A stretch of 64,000 nucleotides of DNA from Oceanobacillus sp. CFH 90083. Lineage in GTDB: Bacteria > Bacillota > Bacilli > Bacillales > Amphibacillaceae. A model generated the notes under the pieces. That model searched no databases, had not been told where the DNA came from, and worked only from the letters and a program-made list of their open reading frames with translations. The translations under genes were made by a program, and so were the position numbers. Positions 17,491 to 25,776 of this stretch are shown here, one piece after another. Location: positions 110,246 through 174,245 of the forward strand of contig NZ_VIYG01000008.1 of assembly GCF_009389585.1 (NCBI RefSeq). The letters run 5' to 3'. Within the stretch, counting starts at the first letter, position 1. Every line of letters begins with the position of its first letter.

Positions 17491-18303
17491 ATGTGGAAGA
17501 AGCATGAGATGGTTCAGCATAAATATGAAATGATTGATTATGCAGCGGAAGGCGGGACATCTTTGTTGTATGAAGTTAAACTGACTCACGGAGAACATGC
17601 ACTGCTGAAGGTGGTAAAGAGCCCGGACACTTTATTGAACAACCAAATTGATAATGAAGCAGCTATCCTTGCTACAGTAAAGCATGACCGAATCCCGAAG
17701 CTATATGATAAATTGACAGTAAATCAATACTATAAGGCTGTCGTAATAGAAAAATTAGAGGCTGTTGATCTTTCTGAAATAGTCGAAAAAGGAAAAAAGT
17801 TTACTTGGGAGGAAATCCTGGATATTGCAAAACAATTGGCTGACATTATCCAAGCCTTTCATCAGAATAAACCGGCAATCGTTATTAGAGATATTAAGCC
17901 ATCTAACATATTGCTTGCTGAGGATCGGCAGGTATATCTGGTTGATTTTGGTATATCCGCTACTGTCGAACAGGCAGGACAGGTGAATGCATTAGGTACA
18001 ATTGGTTATGCCGCTCCAGAGCAGTTCGAGAATGGTGTAGTGGATCTCCGCTCGGATTTATTCTCATTAGGTGCGGTTTTATTTTATTTAGTGAGTAATG
18101 GCAAGAATATTTATGCGAGTGACCATGAGATTATTCTTCGTAATCGGCTTCCCAAGACTTTTGCCAATATCGTCATAAAACTGACAGCTACGAATCCGGA
18201 TAAACGTTTTACCAGTATTGAGAAGGTAATCTCTGCATTTGCCAAAGTAAACAGGCCCTACCGGGAGCGAATGAAAGAGCTGATTCATTCCCGCAACAGA
18301 TAA
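17491..18303 (+). CDS. Ser/Thr protein kinase (cytoplasmic, no sensor domain)
   Basis: A 270-residue Hanks-type kinase consisting of the catalytic domain only. Key residues are present: glycine loop AAEGGTSLLYEV, ATP-anchoring Lys40 in ALLKVV, Glu56 in the C-helix, RDIKPSN (133-139) with Asp134, DFG (152-154) and APEQ (175-178). Ile replaces the usual His before the RD, seen also in other small bacterial kinases. Unlike PknB/PrkC it has no TM or PASTA repeats, so it must be recruited by partners such as the FHA protein. It lies 3 bp after the phosphatase and 21 bp before the EssB-like gene. Confidence 0.9.
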   Translation: MWKKHEMVQHKYEMIDYAAEGGTSLLYEVKLTHGEHALLKVVKSPDTLLNNQIDNEAAILATVKHDRIPKLYDKLTVNQYYKAVVIEKLEAVDLSEIVEKGKKFTWEEILDIAKQLADIIQAFHQNKPAIVIRDIKPSNILLAEDRQVYLVDFGISATVEQAGQVNALGTIGYAAPEQFENGVVDLRSDLFSLGAVLFYLVSNGKNIYASDHEIILRNRLPKTFANIVIKLTATNPDKRFTSIEKVISAFAKVNRPYRERMKELIHSRNR

Positions 18304-18324
18304 TATGTTATGGAGGTGAGCAAG

Positions 18325-19683
18325 ATGAAGGAACAGAAATACGGCACTATCAAAGAAATGGCTGATCAAGTTATTTATGAAATTCCAAAATCGCAAACGA
18401 ATATAATAGATGCAGAGCAATTGGAGGAACTGAATAGAAAGGATGATCTTTTCTTCGATTTCAAGCGGTATTCACTTGATGGTGATGTTGTCCGTATTTA
18501 TTATCAGAAGCCCCAAGGATATAAGCCTTTATCCAGCTTTAAGCCTAAAAGTAATGATGTGAAGGTTAAAGCAGCTATGACTATATTGGCTGTCGAAAAA
18601 TTAGTTGGTACACAGTATACTACACTTATCCATCCAGATAATATCTATGTCAATGAACAAGGAGATGTCCAATTTGCGCAGCGTGGTATTCGCTTTGTTT
18701 TATCAACGGACGAGCTGACGAGACGGCAGGTGGTACGTGAAGTAAAGCCGATTATAATCGGACTTTTTAGCGCAGTGAATTATGAAGACGTAAATAGCAG
18801 TAATATGGATGAATTGGCGCAAGAACAGCCGATTATCAGAGAAATACAGAAGGCTGTGACGATAAAAGAGTTAAGAAATGTGATTAGTCAGTTTGCAACA
18901 ACAACAAATGCCAGCAAGGCTGATGGTATACTAATGAAGAACTTTCAAAAATATAACAAGTCCAAAATAATTGTACCTGCCGGGTTAGTGCTGGGGATGG
19001 TTTTAGGTATGCTTCTGCTTTATGTCATTAAGGTTGTACCAATGACAGAAGCTTCTACTGCAGATGCAGATCAACAGGAAGAGCTCACGGAATTAAAAGA
19101 GGCATTAGAAGCGGAAATTGCGGAAAATGATAAAATAATCGATAGTTATTATCTGGCAGTAACTGGCCAGGTAGAAGAAGCCATTGCCGGCTTTGAAGGT
19201 GTAGAGAAGCTAGATGAAGAGGCACAGCACGCCTTAATAGAGCAATATATCAAACTCGGAACAGTTGACAGCCTGAACAAGGCCAGCAAATTGGACCCCT
19301 CTTACCATGTTAAAGTGGTTAAAGAGTTAAGATCGATAGAGGGAGAGGAAGCCGAACAAGCCATTCTTGAGATGGAGTCCGATGCCCCAGAGGTAACGAT
19401 CGAACAAGCATGGATTAACGAGGATTTTGAGCGTGTTATAGATATTTATGATGATATTTCTGATAATGATCGGGCTAAATATCTCGCCGGAAGAAGCTAT
19501 CTGGAGCTCGATAATCACAAAGAAGCTCTGAAGCTCGGCGAAGAGCTGAATAATAAGGATTTGCAAGTGGACAGTCTGAAATTGAAAAAAGAAGAGATTA
19601 AATCAAAGGATATGAAGAAGAAGAAAAAAGAGAATGAAATAAAGAAAATAGATAAACAGATTAAAGAAATTAGAGAGAGTTAA
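18325..19683 (+). CDS. EssB/YukC-like membrane pseudokinase
   Basis: A 452-residue single-pass membrane protein with the layout of EssB/YukC, the core membrane subunit of firmicute type VII secretion. A cytoplasmic pseudokinase-like domain (about 20-190, with HPDNIYVNEQGDV in place of a catalytic loop) precedes one TM helix (about 213-236, VPAGLVLGMVLGMLLLYVI). An alpha-helical extracytoplasmic domain ends in a Lys/Glu-rich tail. Total length matches EssB (~444-450). No EsxA, EssC, EssA or EsaA is nearby, and the gene closes the Tad operon before a terminator. It may therefore serve as a pilus scaffold. The ATG at 18325 has GGAGGTG upstream; an ATG at 18310 lies ahead of that site. Confidence 0.72.
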   Translation: MKEQKYGTIKEMADQVIYEIPKSQTNIIDAEQLEELNRKDDLFFDFKRYSLDGDVVRIYYQKPQGYKPLSSFKPKSNDVKVKAAMTILAVEKLVGTQYTTLIHPDNIYVNEQGDVQFAQRGIRFVLSTDELTRRQVVREVKPIIIGLFSAVNYEDVNSSNMDELAQEQPIIREIQKAVTIKELRNVISQFATTTNASKADGILMKNFQKYNKSKIIVPAGLVLGMVLGMLLLYVIKVVPMTEASTADADQQEELTELKEALEAEIAENDKIIDSYYLAVTGQVEEAIAGFEGVEKLDEEAQHALIEQYIKLGTVDSLNKASKLDPSYHVKVVKELRSIEGEEAEQAILEMESDAPEVTIEQAWINEDFERVIDIYDDISDNDRAKYLAGRSYLELDNHKEALKLGEELNNKDLQVDSLKLKKEEIKSKDMKKKKKENEIKKIDKQIKEIRES

Positions 19684-19686
19684 TGG

Positions 19687-19713
19687 ACTGTATCAGTAGA
19701 TGCAGTTTTTTTA
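19687..19713 (+). terminator. Intrinsic terminator closing the Tad locus
   Basis: ACTGTATC (19687-19694) pairs with GATGCAGT (19699-19706) with one G-U pair around an AGTA loop, followed by a run of eight T's. It lies 4 nt after the stop of the EssB-like gene. Confidence 0.85.
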
Positions 19714-20030
19714 TGAGGAAGGTGCAGCGATTTCCTGGAATAAATTTGATGCAGTAATGAGCTGTGTGAATCTTCGTAGTGTTTTAGTTAAGATATAATA
19801 TATAGGATGAAATTATATATGGATTGAAGTATTCATATTTCCCCTTTTATGTAATGAAAATGAATTATGTATTCTATTACTTTAAAACGTTATAATGTTA
19901 TGTTGACTGAATGGGGAATTAATGATAATCTATTCCAAACAGAGTTAAACCAAAAACGAGATTATATGTTTAGATAGTTATCATATAAGTTTTTATTTTA
20001 ATGACTAAGATCGGTCAAAGGATGATGGAA
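19714..20030. other. Intergenic stretch before the DgaE operon
   Basis: AT-rich DNA with no gene seen. It holds the promoter at 19903-19931 and, ahead of it, a TTAAAACGTTATAA-like imperfect palindrome around 19882-19896 that could be an operator. No regulator gene adjoins. Confidence 0.4.
19903..19931 (+). promoter_or_regulatory. Sigma-A promoter of the amidohydrolase-dgaE-dgaF-kinase operon
   Basis: TTGACT (19903-19908) and TAATCT (19926-19931) are separated by exactly 17 nt. This leaves a leader of about 90 nt before the start at 20031. Confidence 0.7.
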
Positions 20031-21134
20031 ATGGCAGATAATATGGTTCTACAGAATATAAAAATGCTGGATGGTACTTCTGTAGATATTGTGATAGAGA
20101 ATCGAAAAATTGTTAGTATTGCTTTACCAGGAACGGCGGCTGGTGAAAAAGTAATCGATTATCAAAATAAAGCTTATGTTTCCAGCGGCTGGATCGATAT
20201 GCATGTACATGCCTTTCCAGAATTTGATCCATATGGAGACGATATCGATGAGGTCGGCTATAAAGCAGGAGTAACAACGATTATCGACGCAGGGAGCACA
20301 GGAGCTGACCGGATTCAAGATTTAGCTGACAGCTCCAAAAAGTCTAAAACAAATGTATTTGCATTTTTGAATATTTCCAGAGTTGGGTTAGAGCGGGTAG
20401 ATGAATTATCAGACTTATCTTTATTAAATAAAGAGGTATTAAAGCAAGCTGTCCATGAGTATAAGGATTTTATCGTAGGATTAAAAGCAAGAATCAGCAG
20501 CAGCGTAGTGGGGTTGAATGATATTGAGCCTTTAAAAATAGCGCGGAAATTCTCTAAGGAAACAGACTTGCCGTTAATGGTTCATATCGGCTCAGGACCG
20601 CCGGATATTCATGATGTGTTGGATTTACTGGAGGAAGGGGATGTGATTACACACTTTTTGAATGGAAAGAAGAATAATTTATTTGATGATAAAGGAAAAC
20701 CGCTGCCTGCATTTTTAAAAGCAATGGAGCGTGGTGTTCATTTAGATGTCGGGCATGGTCATGCAAGCTTTTCGTTTCAGACAGCTGAACAGGCGAAGGA
20801 ATACGGGATTCATTTTCACACGATCAGCACAGATATTTATCGAAAAAACCGGCAGCATGGACCAGTATACAGCATGGCCAATGTATTAAATAAATTTCTG
20901 TGCCTGGGTTATTCCTTAAAAGAAATTATTGATGCAGTAACAGTGGACGCGGCAGCATGGTTAAATAAACCGGAGCTTGGCCGGATTGCGATAGGGGATA
21001 TTGCCAATCTTACCCTATTTTCTGTAGAAGATGAGACAATAGATTTAATGGACTCAGACGGTGAAATACGTCAGGCGGAGCAAAGAATCACAGTCAAAGG
21101 AGTGGTTGTTAATGGCGAATACAATACATGCTAA
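20031..21134 (+). CDS. Amidohydrolase/deacetylase-family metallohydrolase (COG3964-like)
   Basis: A 367-residue amidohydrolase-superfamily enzyme. The metal-binding HVHAF motif follows WIDM near residue 55. Later ligands are seen in KARISSSVVG (candidate bridging Lys), MVHIGSGPPD, ITHFLNG and DVGHGHASF. Proteins of this type are annotated as deacetylases or dihydroorotase-like. Next to DgaE and DgaF it probably releases an acyl group from an N-acylated sugar acid or amino acid (inference). The ATG at 20031 has AAAGGA 8 nt upstream; the open frame reaches back to 20001 without a site. It overlaps dgaE by 23 bp. Confidence 0.78.
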   Translation: MADNMVLQNIKMLDGTSVDIVIENRKIVSIALPGTAAGEKVIDYQNKAYVSSGWIDMHVHAFPEFDPYGDDIDEVGYKAGVTTIIDAGSTGADRIQDLADSSKKSKTNVFAFLNISRVGLERVDELSDLSLLNKEVLKQAVHEYKDFIVGLKARISSSVVGLNDIEPLKIARKFSKETDLPLMVHIGSGPPDIHDVLDLLEEGDVITHFLNGKKNNLFDDKGKPLPAFLKAMERGVHLDVGHGHASFSFQTAEQAKEYGIHFHTISTDIYRKNRQHGPVYSMANVLNKFLCLGYSLKEIIDAVTVDAAAWLNKPELGRIAIGDIANLTLFSVEDETIDLMDSDGEIRQAEQRITVKGVVVNGEYNTC

Positions 21135-22218
21135 GTACGGGTTGAAGCGGGTGATTAATGCAAGCGGAAGAATGAGTATCTTAGGTGTTTCTGCTCCATC
21201 AGATACCGTCATGGAAGCGATGAAATCCGGCGGTCAGAGCTATGTTGAAATCTCAGATTTAGTAGATAAGGCAGGAGAACATATTGCTGGGCTGCTTCAA
21301 TCCGAGGCTGCTGCTGTTGTCAATTCTGCCTCCAGCGGTATTGCACTTTGTGTTGCAGCGATTGTCACAGAAGGAAACCGCAGAAAAAGTGAAAAACTGC
21401 ATCAGGAGGCTATTCCCAAAAATGAAATTGTTATGCTGAAGGGCCATAATGTGCAGTATGGTGCGCCAGTAGAGACCATGATTGCTCTTGGCGGAGGAAA
21501 GCTTGTGGAAACAGGCTACGCTAATGAGGGAAGGAAAGAGCATATTGCGGATGCGATCAATGAAAATACAGCCGCCGTTTTATTTGTAAAATCGCATCAT
21601 GCTGTCCAAAAAAATATGATTTCTGTGGAGGAAGCCTGGGAAGTTGCGCGGGCATATCGTGTTCCATTCATCGTTGATGCAGCAGCTGAAGAGGACTTGA
21701 AAAGATATGTAAAGATTTCCGATTTAGCGATTTATAGTGGATCGAAGGCGATTGAAGGACCGACATCTGGTATTGTGGCAGGGAAAAAGGATTATGTGAA
21801 GTGGGTAAAAACACAGCTCCATTATATTGGAAGAAGCATGAAGGTTGGCAAGGAAACAACATTTGGACTGCTGCAGGCATTGGATGAATATTTTGTAAAA
21901 GAAGATAATAGTGAGGCTGAAAAGAGAAGCTTAGAAGCACTGCAATCACTGAATACCATCGATGGTATAACAGTAACTATCGTGCAGGATGAAGCCGGGC
22001 GTGCAATTTTCAGAGCACGGATTCACATTGATTCTGTTGTGGCAGGAATCACCGCCAAAGAGGTAAATGACAAGCTTCGTCACGGGGATATAGCCATTTA
22101 TACGCGGGATTATGGGGTGCGTCAGGGCTTTTTTGATATTGATCCCCGCCCATTGCAGAGGGACGACATGGATGTAATTGAATCGGAATTAAAATCCATT
22201 TTGGGGGGAAGCAAATAA
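21112..22218 (+). CDS. dgaE: DgaE-family PLP-dependent ammonia-lyase
   Basis: A 368-residue SelA-related PLP enzyme. In Salmonella, DgaE removes ammonia from D-glucosaminate-6-phosphate to give 2-keto-3-deoxy-6-phosphogluconate. The expected PLP lysine lies in IYSGSKAIEGPTSG, and FIVDAAAEEDL provides the Asp contacting the pyridine ring. Start ATG at 21112 with AAAGGAG 9 nt upstream. The stop overlaps the dgaF start (TAATG). Because a separate sugar kinase follows, the substrate here could be the unphosphorylated acid (inference). Confidence 0.83.
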   Translation: MANTIHAKYGLKRVINASGRMSILGVSAPSDTVMEAMKSGGQSYVEISDLVDKAGEHIAGLLQSEAAAVVNSASSGIALCVAAIVTEGNRRKSEKLHQEAIPKNEIVMLKGHNVQYGAPVETMIALGGGKLVETGYANEGRKEHIADAINENTAAVLFVKSHHAVQKNMISVEEAWEVARAYRVPFIVDAAAEEDLKRYVKISDLAIYSGSKAIEGPTSGIVAGKKDYVKWVKTQLHYIGRSMKVGKETTFGLLQALDEYFVKEDNSEAEKRSLEALQSLNTIDGITVTIVQDEAGRAIFRARIHIDSVVAGITAKEVNDKLRHGDIAIYTRDYGVRQGFFDIDPRPLQRDDMDVIESELKSILGGSK

Positions 22219-22970
22219 TGCAGATCCATTCTCGTTTTTATAAAAGTAGAGTCGCGCTAAATGTATTAGCGAATAGTATTGAAAATGCAAAAGAAGTCTT
22301 CGATGCAGCAGAGGGACATGTGCTGGTGGGTGTGCTTTCTAAGGACTATCCAACAGTGGATGCAGCTGTTACAGCCATGAAAGCATATGGAGAAGCGATT
22401 GAGGATGCTGTTTCGATTGGATTGGGTGCAGGTGACAACAGGCAGGCCGCAGTTGTTGCAGACATTGCGAAATATTATCCAGGCTCCCATATTAATCAGG
22501 TTTTCCCTGCTGTAGGGGCAACACGGGCAAATTTAGGAGAACAGGATAGCTGGATTAACGCACTGGTATCGCCGGCAGGCAGGGCGGGATATGTCAATAT
22601 TTCTACGGGACCGGTTAGTGCAGCAGCTGGTGAGGCGGCTATTGTTCCCATTAAGGCTGCGATTGCACTTGTCCGTGATATGGGTGGAAATGCCTTGAAA
22701 TACTTTCCGATGAGAGGGTTACAATCAGAAGCAGAATTCCGTACTGTTGCCAAAGCCTGTGGTGAGGAAAACTTTGCTTTAGAGCCAACAGGCGGGATTG
22801 ATCTGGATAACTTCGCTGCCATTTTAGAGATTGCTTTAGAAGCAAAAGTGCCTAAAGTGATTCCGCATGTGTATTCTTCCATTATTAACAAGGAGACCGG
22901 AAAAACCAATGCGGAAGATGTTAAAAAGCTTCTGACTATCAGTAAAGAGCTGGTTGATACATATGCCTAA
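22218..22970 (+). CDS. dgaF: DgaF-family KDGP aldolase
   Basis: A 250-residue aldolase of the DagF/DgaF family that splits 2-keto-3-deoxy-6-phosphogluconate into pyruvate and glyceraldehyde-3-phosphate. Family-like segments include VGVLSKDYPTVD, SIGLGAGDN, NQVFPAVGATRA, YVNISTGP and LKYFPMRGL with the candidate Schiff-base lysine, then LEPTGGIDLDNF. The ATG overlaps the dgaE stop, with a run of Gs as ribosome binding site. It is part of the four-gene operon. Confidence 0.85.
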   Translation: MQIHSRFYKSRVALNVLANSIENAKEVFDAAEGHVLVGVLSKDYPTVDAAVTAMKAYGEAIEDAVSIGLGAGDNRQAAVVADIAKYYPGSHINQVFPAVGATRANLGEQDSWINALVSPAGRAGYVNISTGPVSAAAGEAAIVPIKAAIALVRDMGGNALKYFPMRGLQSEAEFRTVAKACGEENFALEPTGGIDLDNFAAILEIALEAKVPKVIPHVYSSIINKETGKTNAEDVKKLLTISKELVDTYA

Positions 22971-23976
22971 GAACATTGTCGCATTTGGCGAAGTAATGAT
23001 GCGCTTGCAGGTGCCGGGTTATGAATTACTTTCGCAGGCAAGTAATTTGCAGTACTCTTTTTCAGGCACGGGAGTCAATGTTGCATCTGCTATGACAAAG
23101 CTTGGACACAACGGTTATCTAATCACAAAGTTGCCGGACAATCCCTTGGGAGATGCAGCAATAGCCTTTCTGCAGCGCTTAGGAATAGAGAGGGACTTCA
23201 TTACAAGAGACGGTAAGTACATTGGAGTGTATTTTTTAGAAAATGGCTTTGGGCAGCGGGCGAGCCGGGTCACCTATACCAATCGTTTAGAGAGTACATT
23301 TAATACGGCAGATATTTCTGATTATGATCTGGATTTAATTGCAGCGAATACAGATGTTATTCATTTTTGCGGCATCAGCCTGGCGATGACAGATAATGTT
23401 CGTACAAGTATGAAAGCGCTGGCTAAAAAGGTAAAAGAAAACGGCGGGCTGATTTGTTTTGACTGCAATTATCGCCCTTCCTTATGGGAGAGAGGCTATA
23501 TGGAAGCGAGACCGTATTATGAAGAGCTGCTTTTACTCGCAGATATCGTTATGATGAATGAAAAAGATGCGCTATATATACTAGGAGTGGAAACGGAGAA
23601 AACGAAGAGAAAAGACCAGCTTCAAGATGTTATTCCAAAAGTAGCAGCAAAGTACAGCATTCCGATGATTGCGGGTACTCACCGGGAGATTAATGAGGAT
23701 AATACACATTCTTTGGAAGGTTATCTGTATAAAGAGGATAAATTTGTATTTTCGAGCGAGCTAACCTTCCCTGTATATGATCGTATTGGTGCAGGAGATG
23801 CATATACTAGCGGTATTCTGCATGGGGAATTATCGGGATTTGCACCGGAAAAAACAGTGTCATTTGCAGCGGTTGCAGGTATGCTGGCGTGTACGATTGT
23901 TGGGGATACGCCGATGGCAACGGAAGCGGAGATTTTAGCTGCTATGTCGGGGAGTGTAGGGGATGTGAAGCGGTAA
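22963..23976 (+). CDS. PfkB-family sugar kinase, KDG kinase-like
   Basis: A 337-residue ribokinase-family kinase. The N-terminus IVAFGEVMMRL and SGTGVNVASAMTKLG bind the sugar. RIGAGDAYTSGIL near the C-terminus carries the anion hole and catalytic Asp (GAGD). 2-keto-3-deoxygluconate kinase is the natural prediction next to DgaE and DgaF: lyase gives KDG, kinase gives KDPG, aldolase splits it. The start is ATG 22963, overlapping dgaF by 8 bp; a TTG at 22954 is possible. No transporter gene is in this operon. Confidence 0.82.
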   Translation: MPKNIVAFGEVMMRLQVPGYELLSQASNLQYSFSGTGVNVASAMTKLGHNGYLITKLPDNPLGDAAIAFLQRLGIERDFITRDGKYIGVYFLENGFGQRASRVTYTNRLESTFNTADISDYDLDLIAANTDVIHFCGISLAMTDNVRTSMKALAKKVKENGGLICFDCNYRPSLWERGYMEARPYYEELLLLADIVMMNEKDALYILGVETEKTKRKDQLQDVIPKVAAKYSIPMIAGTHREINEDNTHSLEGYLYKEDKFVFSSELTFPVYDRIGAGDAYTSGILHGELSGFAPEKTVSFAAVAGMLACTIVGDTPMATEAEILAAMSGSVGDVKR

Positions 23977-24016
23977 GTGAAGGTGAAGAATAAGGAATGC
24001 ATATTATGAAGAAGGA

Positions 24017-24070
24017 TTAAAGAAGAAGGGCTCCCGTATCGAATCACGATACAGGACCCTTCTTCTTTAA
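24017..24070 (+). terminator. Strong terminator after the sugar kinase operon
   Basis: TTAAAGAAGAAGGG (24017-24030) is fully complementary to 24057-24070, with further pairing inside (GTATCG with CGATAC). The T-rich ends on both strands make it potentially bidirectional. Confidence 0.88.
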
Positions 24071-24168
24071 TGGATTTATAAAAAAACAAAGCCGCCTACT
24101 CCATCTCTATGATAAAGTTAGGAGTAACAGTTTTCTGAACAAAAAATAATGACGGTCAGGTGATCATT

Positions 24169-24705
24169 ATGCATAGAGATCTTTCCCCTCTTTTTGAAGA
24201 ACTCCAGAAAATGCGGGATAAATATTTTCATACAGAAATTTTCAAGTCATCCCTTCACAGACGGGCAGTGCCTGATAAGTGGAGTGTTGCCGAGTCGATT
24301 TATCATTGTTATTTGTTGCTAAAGCTTACACGGATTACATCAGCCTATTATTTACCGGTTGCCCGTTTTTATATGAAGCTTCGCCGCCCAAAGGCGAAAA
24401 AGTATATAAGTGATATGCCGAATATATATCGTGGGAAGACGATGAAGGCGCCCTTTATTTTAAAGCCGAAAATGAAGCGGGAATATACGCTTGCGGAGCT
24501 GAGAGATCTACTGGAGGAAGAGACAGAAAAGATGAAATTATGTGTAGCGTCTCTTACGAAAGAACAGTGTTACTGGATTAGATATCCAGACCCTGTACCG
24601 AAATATCCAAATGTTGTGCAGGTGGTGAAGCTTTTAAGGATTCATGAGGAGCATCATTATAAGGTGGTGACAGAAAGGGAGTCTAAGTTTAGAAGGGAAG
24701 AATGA
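24169..24705 (+). CDS. DinB-like protein
   Basis: A 178-residue helical-bundle protein with the DinB superfamily pattern: an N-terminal helix, VPDKWSVAESIYHCYLL (the usual WS-x-x-E-x-x-x-H region), and a C-terminal HEEHHYKVV that supplies metal-binding histidines. DinB-like proteins include thiol-transferases and many uncharacterised enzymes, so no reaction is assigned. The ATG at 24169 has AGGTGA upstream. It lies 15 bp before the asparaginase gene and is probably cotranscribed with it. Confidence 0.7.
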   Translation: MHRDLSPLFEELQKMRDKYFHTEIFKSSLHRRAVPDKWSVAESIYHCYLLLKLTRITSAYYLPVARFYMKLRRPKAKKYISDMPNIYRGKTMKAPFILKPKMKREYTLAELRDLLEEETEKMKLCVASLTKEQCYWIRYPDPVPKYPNVVQVVKLLRIHEEHHYKVVTERESKFRREE

Positions 24706-24720
24706 GGAGGAGTATCTTTA

Positions 24721-25713
24721 ATGCGTACAATTATTGCAGAAGAATACCGGGGCGGAAGCTTAGAGAATAAGCATAATGGAATGATATGCGTGTTAAATGA
24801 AAAAAAAGAAGTTATTTATGCAAAAGGAGATGTGGATCATACTCCTGTATTTTACCGATCTGCCATGAAACCGATCCAGGCGATACCTGTATTCGATACA
24901 GATATTGAAGAAATATATAGTCTGGCGGCAGATGAAATGGCATTGTTTTGTGCATCACAGCGAGGGGAAAGCTATCATCAGAAAAGCTTAAACGCTTTAA
25001 TAAATAAATTAAATTTAAACGAAGAATCACTTATCTGTGGTGAGAGCTACCCCTTAAATGAATCTCCTAAAATTGATTATATTTGTAAGGGTCATAAAAA
25101 ACGGAAGCTGTTGCATAATTGTGCAGGTAAACATCTCGGTTTCCTGGCTTATTCAAGGGAGCTGGGGCATAGCATGGAAGGTTATGGAGAATTTAATCAT
25201 CCGATTCAGGAACGAATTAGAGCGGAAATTGAGGCTTTAAGTGAATTTCCCAAAGAAAAAATGAGTGCAGGAAAAGATGGCTGCGGAGTACCGGTATATG
25301 GCGTCCCGCTGCGAAATATGGCTTTATCTTATCTTAAATTTGTGAAGCCGGAAATGATGAACGATAAGAAAAAAGAGAAGATATTGGAGAGAATTGCTGA
25401 CACCATGCAGGCTCACCCGGAGATTATCGCATCTCATAATTTTATCTGCACCGTATTGCTGGAGGATGAGAATATTATTGCAAAAGGCGGGGCGCAGGGA
25501 GTATATTGTCTTGCTTTGAAAGAAGAGAAAATCAGTATTGCATTAAAAATTCAAAGTGGAACAGAGCTGCTCTGGCCATTAGTTGTTGCTGAAATTTTAA
25601 AGAAAATAAATTATAAAAATAAGCAAACCATTGCAAACTTATACCAATTGCGTTCCTCTAAGGTACTGAGTGATGCCGGGGAAGTAGTCGGCGAAACAAA
25701 AATTATCCTATAG
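24721..25713 (+). CDS. Asparaginase, PF06089 type
   Basis: A 330-residue protein of the L-asparaginase II family first known from rhizobia, which hydrolyses asparagine to aspartate and ammonia in the cytoplasm. Typical segments are EEYRGGSLENKHNG, FYRSAMKPIQAIP, CASQRGE (in place of the usual CASHxGE), LLHNCAGKHLG, and the C-terminal DAGEVVGE. GAGGAG lies ~9 nt upstream of the ATG. A diverged copy of its last ~19 codons reappears at 32.05 kb, on the far side of the D-threonate block. Confidence 0.85.
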   Translation: MRTIIAEEYRGGSLENKHNGMICVLNEKKEVIYAKGDVDHTPVFYRSAMKPIQAIPVFDTDIEEIYSLAADEMALFCASQRGESYHQKSLNALINKLNLNEESLICGESYPLNESPKIDYICKGHKKRKLLHNCAGKHLGFLAYSRELGHSMEGYGEFNHPIQERIRAEIEALSEFPKEKMSAGKDGCGVPVYGVPLRNMALSYLKFVKPEMMNDKKKEKILERIADTMQAHPEIIASHNFICTVLLEDENIIAKGGAQGVYCLALKEEKISIALKIQSGTELLWPLVVAEILKKINYKNKQTIANLYQLRSSKVLSDAGEVVGETKIIL

Positions 25714-25776
25714 GGAGACGTGAATGTTAAGTAAATTTGCTTTATGAACTCATTGTTCATCGAAAGGAGCTTTGGA

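Noticed and set aside
18325..19683. A complete type VII secretion locus
   Set aside because: Only the EssB-like gene is present; no EsxA, EssC, EssA or EsaA-type gene is in the window.
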